From positions 62,001 through 126,000 of the forward strand of contig NZ_BAGM01000101.1 in assembly GCF_000308855.1 (NCBI RefSeq): a stretch of 64,000 nucleotides of DNA, given 5' to 3'. A program made the translations under genes and the position numbers. Origin of the DNA: Nocardia veterana NBRC 100344. Lineage in GTDB: Bacteria; Actinomycetota; Actinomycetes; Mycobacteriales; Mycobacteriaceae. The stretch's first letter is position 1, and every line of letters begins with the position of its first letter. The notes beneath the pieces were generated by a model. It did not search any database, had not been told where the DNA came from, and worked only from the letters and a program-made list of their open reading frames with translations. This document shows, piece after piece, positions 42,917 through 51,706 of the stretch.

Positions 42917-43615
42917 CTAGCCCAGGCTCAGCACCCGCATCCGCTCGGCGTGCGAATTCTGCATCCGCTCGAACAGGGCGGCCACGCCGTTCAGGTCTCC
43001 GGTCGCGGTGAGGACCAGTTCGGTCAGCTCGTCCCGCTGCGCCATCACGTACTGCGCCTGGGTGATCGCCTCACCGAGCAGGCGGCGGCCCCACAGCGTC
43101 AGCCGGTCGCGTTCGGACCGACTGACGGTGACCGCGCGGCGGACCTCCTCGACGACGAATTCCGAGTGGTGGGTTTCGGCCAGCACATCGCGAACCACCG
43201 CGGCCACATCCGGAGCGAGCGCATCGGCGAGCACCGCGTAGAAATCGGCCGCGATCCCGTCGCCGACATAGAACTTGACCATCGACTCGAGCCAGGTCGA
43301 GGGGTCGGTCGAGGCGTGATAAGCGTCGAGGGCCCGGACGAACGGCGCCATCGCGTCGAAGACGTCGACGCCGCGGTCCTGTAGCGCGCGCTCGAGCGTT
43401 TCGAAATGTGCCATCTCGGCGGCGGCCATCTTCGCCACGGCGACCTTTCCCCGCAGCGTGGGCGATAATTTCGCCTCTTCCGCCAGTCGGTAGAACGCGG
43501 AGATCTCACCGTAGGCGAGCACCGCGAACAGGTCGGTGACACCGAGATGGTCGGCGGGGATTCGGTGGTCGGATTCGGTCGAAACACCCAGCGCGCCAGA
43601 TGTGTTTGCACCCAT
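42917..43615 (-). CDS. Ferritin-like fold protein (MiaE-like superfamily)
   Basis: Helical protein of 232 aa of the ferritin-like fold group (Rv3210c type). The di-iron style residues can be seen in LAYGEISAFYRLAEEA (Glu), KMAAAEMAHFETLE (ExxH) and the later VLAETHHSEFVVEE plus NSHAERMRVL. This pattern resembles the tRNA hydroxylase MiaE superfamily, but the reaction is not known. The start chosen is ATG 43615 (MGANTSGALG); the frame is open 20 codons further, into Arg/Pro-rich sequence of low coding likelihood. Confidence 0.82.
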   Translation of the reverse strand: MGANTSGALGVSTESDHRIPADHLGVTDLFAVLAYGEISAFYRLAEEAKLSPTLRGKVAVAKMAAAEMAHFETLERALQDRGVDVFDAMAPFVRALDAYHASTDPSTWLESMVKFYVGDGIAADFYAVLADALAPDVAAVVRDVLAETHHSEFVVEEVRRAVTVSRSERDRLTLWGRRLLGEAITQAQYVMAQRDELTELVLTATGDLNGVAALFERMQNSHAERMRVLSLG

Positions 43616-43699
43616 GCAGCCCAGCCTAGTAGGTCGCGGTCCGGCTGCGGCAGCGGAAGGCCGTCGCGGCGGCACCGCGACCGGTCGCCGCGGCGCCGT

Positions 43700-44749
43700 T
43701 CACGACTGGTCCCGCAGAAACTTCTCGAGGTGGCCCCAGGTGGTGTCGCGGGCGATCAGGATGCCCAGATGGCTGCCCGGCACGCTCTCGTAGCGCACCT
43801 CGCGCGCGCCGGTGAGGGTGGTGCGGCCGTGTTCCACCGCCGCCGCGGGCGTGATCACATCCTGGGTACCGCCCACCAGCAGCACCGGTGCGGTGATCTC
43901 GGCCAGCGCGATCGGCCGCGGGCCCACGTGGACGACACCCTTGCCGATGTCGTTGGCCAACATGAACCGGCTCCACAGCTGGTTGTAGAACCGGCCCGGA
44001 TATCCGGGCAGCTGGGCCTGGAACCGGTCGATGGTCTCCATCCGGGCCAGTGTCGCCGAATCGGCCAGATTGCTCGCCAGGAACAGCGGCCGGCGCAGCT
44101 CCCGATCCCAGGCCGCGGCCCGGTAGGCCAGCCGGGTCAGCGGCGCGGGCACACCGCCGGCCGCGCGGATCAGCGTCGACATCGTGCGGCCGCCGTCGAT
44201 CCGGGCCAGCGCGCGCACCTGGGGGACACCGTTGACCCGGTTGTAGTCCAACGGCGCCCCCACCGCGGTGATGGAGCGGATCGGCAGTGTCACATCGGCG
44301 GCCGCGGTCAGCAGCGACAGCACGCCGCCGAGGGACCAGCCGATCAGGTCGACGGGCGCGCCGTCCCGGTCCGCCGATACCCGCCGCACCGCCTCGGGCA
44401 GGATGTCGTCGACCCAGTCCTCGAAGCCCATCCGCCGATCGGCGAACCCGATCTCGCCGTAGTCGATCAGATAGGGGCGGCGGCCGAGGTCGAGCAGGAA
44501 TTTGGCCACGCTCTGGTCCGGCCGCAGATCGAAGCAGACGGCCGGAGCCGCCAGCGGCGGAACCAGCAGGACGGCCGCGTCGTCGACCGGCGGCGGACCG
44601 CCGGGGTCGATATCGTAGCGGCGCAGCAACCGGTGCGGTTCGTCCCACAGCACGGTCGACGGCGTGGGAGCGGGCGCCTCGATCCCATCGCCGAAGGTCA
44701 GCGCCCATGCGTTGCGGGCGGCGACGCCCACGGTCTCTGCCAAGCTCAC
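43700..44749 (-). CDS. Alpha/beta hydrolase, PhaC-like fold with Ser nucleophile
   Basis: Hydrolase of 349 aa with the general layout of polyhydroxyalkanoate synthase-type proteins (VLLVPPLAAPAVCFDLRPDQSVAKFLLD near residue 60; DYGEIGFADRRMGFEDWVDDILP). The nucleophile elbow is LIGWSLGGVLS, so Ser replaces the Cys of true PhaC; with LVGGTQDVITP and PGSHLGILI supplying Asp and His it is better seen as an esterase or lipase-like enzyme. No signal peptide. It is not part of the M. tuberculosis Rv3205c-Rv3221c order as I recall it. Confidence 0.78.
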   Translation of the reverse strand: MSLAETVGVAARNAWALTFGDGIEAPAPTPSTVLWDEPHRLLRRYDIDPGGPPPVDDAAVLLVPPLAAPAVCFDLRPDQSVAKFLLDLGRRPYLIDYGEIGFADRRMGFEDWVDDILPEAVRRVSADRDGAPVDLIGWSLGGVLSLLTAAADVTLPIRSITAVGAPLDYNRVNGVPQVRALARIDGGRTMSTLIRAAGGVPAPLTRLAYRAAAWDRELRRPLFLASNLADSATLARMETIDRFQAQLPGYPGRFYNQLWSRFMLANDIGKGVVHVGPRPIALAEITAPVLLVGGTQDVITPAAAVEHGRTTLTGAREVRYESVPGSHLGILIARDTTWGHLEKFLRDQS

Positions 44750-45268
44750 TCGATCAATTTATCCCGTGACAGTCCGTCTCACATATGTGGGCTGGACCAC
44801 GCCCGGTCCGGCGCGGCCGGCGTCGTCCATGCACGGGAAGGGACATATCGGACGTCAGCACCGCGTCGAGAAAATCGGAGCGCGGGCGCGGACGCAATTC
44901 TTCGAACACCCCGAATTACCATGTGCCACAAACGGACCGGGAGCGCCGACCCGGCCGGCGGACAGCGGAAGCGCGGCGAAGAAAGCTATCACGCTACAAT
45001 CACTGTGGGCAACGGAAATTTTGGGTCGCGCAGCCATATCCCGGCCGGCATATCGAGACCGGTCGATCGGGCCGGCGCGACAGGGGTAACCGAAGCCCGC
45101 CGAAAATGTGCGCGCACCAGATCCGCGACACCTTTGCGCCGCGCCCAGGCAGCGTCCTCGGTGGCGAGAGTGCAGGTGGAAACCGCCGGATATGTGGTGG
45201 CCCGGAATTCCGGTCCCAATCCACCCTCGTGCGCGCGGGATGCGATTCACACGAGGAAGGCACTGACC
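44750..45268 (+). other. Gene-free region; probable long 5' leader of the DEAD-box helicase
   Basis: No convincing gene lies in these 519 bp. TACAAT at 44995-45000 is the best -10 box; transcription from about 45007 would give a leader of roughly 260 nt before the helicase. Long leaders are known for cold-shock DEAD-box helicases and can carry autoregulatory structure. I could not define a stable structure or riboswitch by eye. Confidence 0.4.
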
Positions 45269-46909
45269 CTGAGCAAGATCACCGTAGAACAAGAACCCGG
45301 GTTGGCGGACACCCTGCTCACCGCAGAACTGGACCCCACCCACACCACGCCGACTTTCGCCGAATTGGGCGTGCGCCCGGAAATCGTGCGCGCACTGGGC
45401 GAGATCGGAATCGAACATACTTTCGCGATCCAGGAGCTGACCCTCCCGCTGGCCCTGGCCGGTGATGATCTGATCGGCCAGGCCCGGACCGGAATGGGTA
45501 AAACGTTCGGCTTCGGCGTTCCGCTGCTGCATCGAATTTCGACCACCGATTCCGGCACCACCGCATTGGACGGGACGCCGCGGGCATTGGTCATCGTGCC
45601 CACCCGCGAGTTGTGCATTCAGGTCACCCAGGATCTGGAGAACGCCGGAAAATATCTGACCAATCAGCGGGGCCCGCTGCGCATCACCTCGATCTACGGC
45701 GGCCGGCCCTACGACGCCCAGATCGCGGCCCTGCGCGAGGGCGTCGACGTCATCGTCGGTACCCCCGGCCGACTGCTCGATCTGGCCGAACAGCAGCATC
45801 TGATCCTCGGCAAGGTCGGCGTGCTGGTCCTGGACGAGGCCGACGAAATGCTCGACCTGGGCTTCCTGCCCGATATCGAGCGCATTCTGTCGATGGTTCC
45901 GGACCAGCGCCAGACCATGCTGTTCTCGGCCACCATGCCCGGGCCGATCATCACCCTGGCCCGCACGTTCCTGCACAAGCCCACCCATATCCGGGCCGAG
46001 GAGCCGCACGATTCGGCGGTGCACGACCGGACCGCGCAGTTCGTCTACCGGGCGCACGCGCTGGACAAGAGCGAATTGATCGCTCGCGTGCTGCAGGCCG
46101 AGGGCCGCGGCGCGACCATGGTCTTCACCCGGACCAAGCGCACCGCGCAGAAGGTCGCCGACGATCTGGCCGAACGTGGCTTCGCGGTCGGCGCGGTACA
46201 CGGCGATCTGGGCCAGATCGCGCGCGAGAAGGCGCTCGACAAATTCCGCAAGGGCAAGATCGACGTGCTGGTCGCCACCGACGTCGCGGCTCGCGGCATC
46301 GATATCGACGATGTCACCCACGTGATCAACTACCAGTGCCCGGAGGACGAGAAGACCTACGTGCACCGCATCGGCCGCACCGGCCGCGCCGGGCGGACCG
46401 GTGTCGCGGTGACCCTGGTCGACTGGGACGAGCTGCACCGCTGGGAGAGCATCAATTCCGCACTGGGACTGGGCATTCCGGAGCCGGTCGAGACCTACTC
46501 GCGGTCCGAGCACCTGCGCGCCGACCTCGGCATTCCGGAGGACGCGACCGGCACACTGCGGCGCGCTCCGGAACGCGATCCCGATGCCGTGGTGGTCGAG
46601 CGGGAACCGCGTCAGCCGCGCAAGCGCAACCGCCGCCGCACCCGCGGGGGCAAGCCGATCGATTCCGAATCCGGCGCGCCCGCGACCGACGAGGCGCAAT
46701 CCGACACCCCCGCCTCGTCGACCGAAGCGGCTGCAGCGCAGCCGGTTTCGGACGACCAGCCCGAGGGCGACAAGCCGGCTCGGCGTCGCCGCCGGCGGCG
46801 GCGCAAGACCGCGGCCGAATCCGGCGACGCCACCGCGACCGCGGCGGCGAGTGGTACCGACAGCGGCAGTGACGCGAGCGGGACCGATCGGACTGCCGCG
46901 TCGGCCTGA
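45269..46909 (+). CDS. DEAD-box ATP-dependent RNA helicase (RhlE/CsdA type)
   Basis: RNA helicase of about 546 aa that unwinds RNA duplexes in ribosome assembly or mRNA decay. Motifs: Q motif FAIQELTLPLAL, I ARTGMGKT, Ia PTRELCIQ, Ib GTPGRLLD, II DEAD in VLVLDEADEML, III SATMP, IV MVFTRTKR, V ATDVAARGIDI, VI HRIGRTGRAGR. The last 120 residues are basic and low-complexity (RKRNRRRTRGG, RRRRRRRRK), an RNA-binding tail. The start is unclear: no ATG or GTG fits; GAGGAAGG lies 8 nt before a CTG at 45269, and a TTG at 45302 is the conventional alternative. Equivalent in position to Rv3211. Confidence 0.92.
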   Translation: MSKITVEQEPGLADTLLTAELDPTHTTPTFAELGVRPEIVRALGEIGIEHTFAIQELTLPLALAGDDLIGQARTGMGKTFGFGVPLLHRISTTDSGTTALDGTPRALVIVPTRELCIQVTQDLENAGKYLTNQRGPLRITSIYGGRPYDAQIAALREGVDVIVGTPGRLLDLAEQQHLILGKVGVLVLDEADEMLDLGFLPDIERILSMVPDQRQTMLFSATMPGPIITLARTFLHKPTHIRAEEPHDSAVHDRTAQFVYRAHALDKSELIARVLQAEGRGATMVFTRTKRTAQKVADDLAERGFAVGAVHGDLGQIAREKALDKFRKGKIDVLVATDVAARGIDIDDVTHVINYQCPEDEKTYVHRIGRTGRAGRTGVAVTLVDWDELHRWESINSALGLGIPEPVETYSRSEHLRADLGIPEDATGTLRRAPERDPDAVVVEREPRQPRKRNRRRTRGGKPIDSESGAPATDEAQSDTPASSTEAAAAQPVSDDQPEGDKPARRRRRRRRKTAAESGDATATAAASGTDSGSDASGTDRTAASA

Positions 46910-46935
46910 TCGCCGAATCGGTTAGTCTCGCTGAC

Positions 46936-48153
46936 GTGCTCGCACCCGAGCGGCGGACGCGCGCCGACCTCTATGCCGCAGTCGCGATCGCCGTCGTGGT
47001 GGCGATCGCGGCGGCTGTCGTCTGGGCGACCAGCGACGCCCGCGGCACCGAATCCGATCCCGCGGCGCATCCGGCATCGGTGGCTCCGTCGGTCGGCCGG
47101 CTTCCGGACGCGCTGAGCGAACGGTGGCACGCCTCCGACGGGGCGGCCACCCGCGCGCTGACCTCGAGCGGCGTCGCGATCACCGCCGACGACGGCACGG
47201 TGCGCGGGCTCGATCCGGAGACCGGCTGGCAGCTGTGGAGATATCAGCGCGACCTGCCGCTGTGCGGAGTGGAGAGTCAGTTCGCCACCGTTATCGCCAC
47301 CTATCGCGACCAGCGCGGATGCAGTCAGACCACGATGCTCGGCGCCGAGGACGGGCGGCGGCGCACCGCCCGGAGCAGCTACCTGGATTCGCGCGTGCGG
47401 CTGTCCGCCGACGGCACCTATGTGCTGGCCCAGGGCCCGGACCGGCTGGAAGTGTGGCGCTCGGATCTGGTCCGCACCCTCGAATACGGCTATGTCGACG
47501 CGCCGGTCAACCCGCACACCCAGCCCCGCCACGGCTGCCGGTTGCTGTCGGCGGCCTCCGGCGGCAGCCGGCTGGCGGTGGTCGAGCGTTGCCCCGACGA
47601 TGTCGCCGACCGGCTCACCGTCCTGAATCCCGCTCCCAAGGACGCCTCCGCGCCGGAGGAGTACGGCTCGCACGTACTCACCGAACCCGGGGGTGCGGCC
47701 GAGAACGCGCGCGTGATCGCGGTCTCGGACAACCGTATCGCGCTCTACCTGCCCGGAACCGACGCCGCCCCACCGGAATTCGCGATCTACGACTCGGCCG
47801 CCAATTCCGTTGCGGTGCACAGGCTCACCGCTCCGATCGGGGCGGACAGCACGGTGACGCGGCTCGGCTCCGCCTACTTCGTCTTCACGGGCAACAGTGT
47901 GATCGCCTTGAACGCGACCACGTTCGAGCCGCTGTGGACGGCGCCGGACGCGCTCGGATCCCCGGCCATGATGGCGGGCAGCATTCTCGTTCCGGTCGCC
48001 GACGGTATCGCGGCACTCGATCCGGGCACCGGCATTCAGCAGAAGCGTATTCCGCTGCGGCGCAGCGATTATCACGGCGAGCCGATATCGCTGGCGGTCA
48101 GCGGCCCGGTGGTGCTGGAGCTGCGCGGCGGCCGGCTGTACGGCACCGCCTGA
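46936..48153 (+). CDS. Membrane-anchored PQQ/beta-propeller-like protein (Rv3212 type)
   Basis: Protein of 405 aa: short cytoplasmic start, one membrane helix (about residues 12-32, LYAAVAIAVVVAIAAAVVW), then a long extracytoplasmic domain. The latter contains repeated beta-propeller blades of the PQQ type (TADDGTVRGLDPETGWQLWRY; ALNATTFEPLWTAPDA; ALDPGTGIQQKRI). No PQQ-ligand set can be confirmed, so it may be a structural propeller. A -10 box TAGTCT ends 7 nt before the GTG start, pointing to a leaderless transcript. Position matches Rv3212, between helicase and gpm2-like gene. Confidence 0.8.
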   Translation: MLAPERRTRADLYAAVAIAVVVAIAAAVVWATSDARGTESDPAAHPASVAPSVGRLPDALSERWHASDGAATRALTSSGVAITADDGTVRGLDPETGWQLWRYQRDLPLCGVESQFATVIATYRDQRGCSQTTMLGAEDGRRRTARSSYLDSRVRLSADGTYVLAQGPDRLEVWRSDLVRTLEYGYVDAPVNPHTQPRHGCRLLSAASGGSRLAVVERCPDDVADRLTVLNPAPKDASAPEEYGSHVLTEPGGAAENARVIAVSDNRIALYLPGTDAAPPEFAIYDSAANSVAVHRLTAPIGADSTVTRLGSAYFVFTGNSVIALNATTFEPLWTAPDALGSPAMMAGSILVPVADGIAALDPGTGIQQKRIPLRRSDYHGEPISLAVSGPVVLELRGGRLYGTA

Positions 48154-48196
48154 TCCGCCCCGGAACCCGCCCGCGCGGTGCGGCATGATCGAGATC

Positions 48197-48805
48197 ATGA
48201 GTGCATCGGACAGGGAGTATCGGCTGGTGCTGCTGCGCCACGGCGAAACCGCGTGGTCGGCGGCGCGCAGACACACCGGGCGCACCGATATCGCGCTCAC
48301 CGAACGCGGTGAACGGCAGGCCCGGGCGGCCGCCACGGTGCTGGCCGGCCTGGACCTCAGTGATCCGCTGGTGCTCACCAGCCCCAAACAGCGAGCGGTG
48401 CGCACGGCCGAATTGGCGAGACTGCCCGAGCCGCGCATCGACGACGAGCTGGTGGAGTGGGATTACGGCGAATACGAGGGGTTGACCACCCCACAGATCC
48501 GCGAGTCCACCCCCGGCTGGACCATCTTCACCGGTGACGTGCCCGGCGGTGAATCGGTCGATGCGGTCGGTGCGCGCGCCGACCGGGTCCTGGAATCCGT
48601 GGCGCCGGCCCTGCGGATCCGGGATGTGGTGCTGGTCGGCCACGGGCATTTCTCCCGGGTGCTGATCGCGCGCTGGGCCGGTTTCCCGGCCCGGGAGGGG
48701 CGGCGGTTCTTCCTGTCCACCGCGGCGCTCAGCGTGCTCGGCCACGACCATCAGGCACGCACCATCCTGGCCCACAATCTGGTCCCGGCCGAGGAGGTCC
48801 GATGA
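48197..48805 (+). CDS. Histidine phosphatase superfamily protein (Gpm2/Rv3214 type)
   Basis: Cytoplasmic phosphatase of 202 aa. The catalytic motif LLRHGETAW places the phospho-accepting His near residue 15; the second His lies in VLVGHGHFSRVLIARW. The RxxxT and Glu expected for the family are visible (GRTDIALTERG; LVEWDYGEYEG). The M. tuberculosis relative in this place is annotated gpm2 but behaves as an acid phosphatase, so mutase activity should not be assumed. I prefer the ATG at 48197; another lies at 48185. Its stop overlaps the next gene in an ATGA. Confidence 0.85.
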   Translation: MSASDREYRLVLLRHGETAWSAARRHTGRTDIALTERGERQARAAATVLAGLDLSDPLVLTSPKQRAVRTAELARLPEPRIDDELVEWDYGEYEGLTTPQIRESTPGWTIFTGDVPGGESVDAVGARADRVLESVAPALRIRDVVLVGHGHFSRVLIARWAGFPAREGRRFFLSTAALSVLGHDHQARTILAHNLVPAEEVR

Positions 48806-49281
48806 TCCGCCGCGCCACCCCCGCGGATGTGCCCGCACTCGTCGATCTGGTCTACGACCTCGCCGAATACGAGAAGTCCCGCGAGCAGTGCGCGCTCACC
48901 GCCGACGATCTGCACACGGCGCTGTTCGGTCCGGCGCCCGCGTTGTTCGCGCACGTCGCCACGCTCGACGCCGATTCCCCGGTGGTGGGCTGCGCGATCT
49001 GGTTTCTCAACTTTTCGACCTGGACCGGAAAGCACGGGATCTATCTCGAGGACCTCTATGTCCGCCCTGCGGCCCGGGGCCGCGGCCTGGGCAAGGCGCT
49101 GTTGGCGGAACTGGCCCGCGAGGCGGTGACGCACGGATACACCCGGGTGGACTGGTCGGTGCTGGACTGGAACACCCCCTCGATCGAGTTCTACCGCGGG
49201 CTCGGTGCGGTGGCGCAGGACGAGTGGACCGGTTTCCGGCTCAGCGGTGACGCGTTGTCCCGGCTGGCCGGGGCTCGGTGA
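48802..49281 (+). CDS. GNAT family N-acetyltransferase
   Basis: Acetyl-CoA-dependent acetyltransferase of 159 aa. The GNAT core runs from IRRATPADVPALVDLVYDLAEYE to the end, with the acetyl-CoA loop VRPAARGRGLGKALLAELA (about residues 91-109) and the closing NTPSIEFYRGLGAVAQDEWTGFRL. The pattern resembles diamine/spermidine-type N-acetyltransferases, but the substrate is unknown. The start overlaps the phosphatase stop by 4 nt, so the genes are co-translated. Confidence 0.88.
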   Translation: MIRRATPADVPALVDLVYDLAEYEKSREQCALTADDLHTALFGPAPALFAHVATLDADSPVVGCAIWFLNFSTWTGKHGIYLEDLYVRPAARGRGLGKALLAELAREAVTHGYTRVDWSVLDWNTPSIEFYRGLGAVAQDEWTGFRLSGDALSRLAGAR

Positions 49282-49298
49282 AATTTTCCCCCTGCGGG

Positions 49299-49325
49299 TG
49301 TCGATCCGGCCGCGCGACGAACGTC
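49299..49325 (+). promoter_or_regulatory. ECF42-type promoter of the second YCII/sigma operon
   Basis: TGTCGA (49299-49304), a 17-bp spacer and CGTC (49322-49325) precede the DGPF gene by 50 bp. The ten bases TGTCGATCCG are the same as at 10750, and an A/T-rich run (AAATTTT) lies upstream. Confidence 0.7.
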
Positions 49326-49375
49326 GAAGAGTTGAATGGCTCGAAAGGCGGGCCACCCACTCGGAGGACGAAACC

Positions 49376-49717
49376 ATGTCGCAGTACCTGATCCTGATCT
49401 ACCAGGATGAACGCGCCCTGCCGGAACCGGAACCGGGCAGCCCGATGATGACCAGCCACCGCGAGTTCGGACAGGCCCACGCCGCGGCCCTGCGCGGCGG
49501 CAACGCGCTGCACCGCAGCCACACCGCGACCAGCCTGCGCCCCGACGGCGCCGGCGGTGTCGTGATCACCGACGGCCCGTTCGCCGAGACCAAGGAGCAG
49601 CTCGGCGGCTACTACCTGATCGAGGCCGACGACCTGGACGCCGCGATCGCGATCGCCCGCCAGGTGCCGATGGCGGAGGGCGGCGTCGAGGTCCGTCCGA
49701 TTCGCGACTTGGCCTGA
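49376..49717 (+). CDS. YCII-related DGPF-family protein
   Basis: Small cytoplasmic protein of 113 aa with the exact family signature ITDGPFAETKEQLGGYYLIEADDLDAA (the DGPF in the first half). The dimeric alpha/beta-barrel family is linked to ECF42 sigma factors and of unknown biochemical role. CGGAGG lies 8 nt before the ATG. The sigma-factor gene starts 4 nt after the stop. This module is absent from the corresponding M. tuberculosis block as I recall it, so it is probably an insertion. Confidence 0.9.
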   Translation: MSQYLILIYQDERALPEPEPGSPMMTSHREFGQAHAAALRGGNALHRSHTATSLRPDGAGGVVITDGPFAETKEQLGGYYLIEADDLDAAIAIARQVPMAEGGVEVRPIRDLA

Positions 49718-49721
49718 CTCG

Positions 49722-51026
49722 ATGATCGGGCAGGAGCGGGTCGGTGACGCTCGGGCGGCCGCGCCCGCCCGGTCCGGATCGGACGCGGTCGCCGCCGCGG
49801 TCGCCGCCGCCCATCGTCACGAATGGGCGTTCGTGCTGGCCGCGACCGTGCGGGTGACCCGCGATATCGAACTCGCCGAGGAATGCGTCCAGGATGCGTA
49901 TGCGCGCGCACTGGTCCAGTGGGCGACGCGCGGGATTCCCGCCCGCCCGGCCGCCTGGTTGACCACCGTCGCCCGCAACCGGGCGTTGGACCTGCTGCGC
50001 CGCCGGGCGACCGCGCGCCGGGCGCTACCGTTGCTCGTCGCGGACGAAATCAATTCCGAGACAACGAGTCTCGGCGATCCGGAGGATTCGGCGCAGGACT
50101 ACCCCGACGATCGGCTGCGCCTGATCTGCACCTGTTGCCACCCGGCGCTGGCCCAGCCGGCTCGGGTGGCGCTCACCCTGCGGCTGGTGTGCGGGCTGAC
50201 CACCGCCGAGGTGGCCCGCGCCTTCCTGGTCACCGAATCGACCATGGCGGCGCGGATCACCCGGGCCAAGAAGAAGATCGCGGCGGCCGGCATCCCCTAC
50301 CGGGTGCCGGATCCGGCCGAACTGCCGGAGCGGATCGAGGCGGTGCTGGCGGTGGTGCATCTGCTGTTCACCACCGGCCACACCGCGCCGTCCGGGGACG
50401 CGCTGATTCGCCGCGATCTCACCGAACGTGCCATCGATCTGGCCGGGATGCTGCACGCCCTGCTGCCCGACGACGCGGAGATCGCCGGCCTGCTGGCCCT
50501 GCTGTTGCTCACCGACGCCCGCCGTGCGGCCCGCCTGGCTCCGGACGGCGGCATGATCGCGCTGGCCGATCAGGACCGCTCCCGCTGGGATCGCGACCGC
50601 ATCCGTCAGGGCCTGGCCCTGGTCCGCTCGGCCCTGGAACGGCAACCCGGACGCTACGCACTCCAAGCCGCGATCGCGGCCGTGCACGCGGAGGCACCCA
50701 GCTATGCGGAGACCGATTGGCGCGAGATTCTCGGTCTCTACGATGTGCTGATCCAGCTGTGGCCCTCGCCCGTGGTGGCGCTGAATCGGGCGGTCGCTGC
50801 CGGCATGGCCGACGGGCCGGCCGCCGGAGTCGCCGCGCTCGACGCGCTGACCGCCGAACCGCAGCTCGCCGGCTACGGATATCTCCCGGCCGCCCGAGCC
50901 CATTTCCTCGCCGAACTCGGGCGTCGCGAGGAGGCCCGGCAGGCGCTGACCGAAGCGTTGCTGCTCACCGAGAACGCCACCGAGCGCGCCTTTCTCGACG
51001 CCCGGCTGGCCGAGCTCGACAGCTGA
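49722..51026 (+). CDS. Second ECF42-group sigma factor with C-terminal extension
   Basis: Sigma factor of 434 aa. Region 2 at about residues 25-95 (HRHEWAFVLAATVRVTRDIELAEECVQDAYARAL; WLTTVARNRALDLLRRR), region 4 at about 140-195 (LTLRLVCGLTTAEVARAFLVTESTMAARITRAKKK), then the long helical extension with LADQDRSRWD. Architecture is the same as the factor at 11252. The region-4 helices differ in sequence, so the two may share or split their promoters. Co-transcribed with the DGPF gene; no anti-sigma gene. Confidence 0.9.
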   Translation: MIGQERVGDARAAAPARSGSDAVAAAVAAAHRHEWAFVLAATVRVTRDIELAEECVQDAYARALVQWATRGIPARPAAWLTTVARNRALDLLRRRATARRALPLLVADEINSETTSLGDPEDSAQDYPDDRLRLICTCCHPALAQPARVALTLRLVCGLTTAEVARAFLVTESTMAARITRAKKKIAAAGIPYRVPDPAELPERIEAVLAVVHLLFTTGHTAPSGDALIRRDLTERAIDLAGMLHALLPDDAEIAGLLALLLLTDARRAARLAPDGGMIALADQDRSRWDRDRIRQGLALVRSALERQPGRYALQAAIAAVHAEAPSYAETDWREILGLYDVLIQLWPSPVVALNRAVAAGMADGPAAGVAALDALTAEPQLAGYGYLPAARAHFLAELGRREEARQALTEALLLTENATERAFLDARLAELDS

Positions 51027-51091
51027 TCGCAGCGACCGCCGGCAGCGGCCGGGCCGCCGTTGCGGTACCGGCCCGGGCATAGGGTGGACCG

Positions 51092-51706
51092 ATGGAGGTC
51101 ACCGTTCGGCCCGTCGTGGAATCGGAAGTACCCGAGCTGTCCCGGATGCTGGGCCGCGCGTTCCACGACGATCCGATCATGCAGTGGTGCATCCGGTCCG
51201 AACGCCACCGCTCCCGGCGCGCGGCGGTGATGTTCGCGGCATTGATCCGCCACCTGTATCTGCCGCACGGCGCGGTCGACGCCGCCTTCGACGCCTCCGG
51301 CCGGATCGTCGGCGGTGCGGTATGGGCTCCGCCGGGAACGGGTAACGCCGACGATGCCGAATCGCTGCGGATGCTGCCGGCGCTGGCGCGAGCCTTCCGT
51401 TGGCGGCTGGCGGCCGCCGGGCGGATGTCTCAGCGGATGAGCGAGGCGCACCCGCACGACCCGCACTGGTATCTCGCCATCCTCGGCACCGACCCGAGCG
51501 TCCGCGGCCAGGGCTACGGACAAGCGTTGCTGGCGCCGCGACTGGCCCGCTGCGACCGGGTCGGCGCCCCCGCGTACCTGGAGTCCAGCAAGTTCAGCAA
51601 CATCGCGTATTACGAGCGCTTCGGTTTCGTCCTGCGCGGTGAGCTCGACGCCACCGGCGGCGGTCCGCTGCTGTGGCCGATGTGGCGTCAGTCCGCGTCG
51701 TCGTAG
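51092..51706 (+). CDS. GNAT family N-acetyltransferase (Rv3216-like position)
   Basis: Acetyltransferase of 204 aa. The N-terminal RPVVESEVPELSRMLGRAFHDDP and the acetyl-CoA loop LGTDPSVRGQGYGQALLAPRLARCD (about residues 130-153) are clear, followed by ESSKFSNIAYYERFGFVLRGEL. The HWYLAILGTDP stretch is typical of a large actinobacterial subgroup of unknown substrate. TAGGGT lies 6 nt before the ATG and there is no ribosome site, so the messenger is likely leaderless. Convergent with the membrane-protein gene; the two coding ends overlap by 19 bp. Confidence 0.87.
   Translation: MEVTVRPVVESEVPELSRMLGRAFHDDPIMQWCIRSERHRSRRAAVMFAALIRHLYLPHGAVDAAFDASGRIVGGAVWAPPGTGNADDAESLRMLPALARAFRWRLAAAGRMSQRMSEAHPHDPHWYLAILGTDPSVRGQGYGQALLAPRLARCDRVGAPAYLESSKFSNIAYYERFGFVLRGELDATGGGPLLWPMWRQSASS

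Noticed and set aside
43700..44749. Polyhydroxyalkanoate synthase
   Set aside because: The nucleophile position is Ser (GWSLGG) and not Cys, so synthase activity is unlikely; kept as alpha/beta hydrolase.
43547..45268. Long N-terminal extension of the helicase frame and frames antisense to the hydrolase gene
   Set aside because: The upstream part has no family similarity and overlaps a clear alpha/beta hydrolase on the other strand; homologues start near the Q motif.
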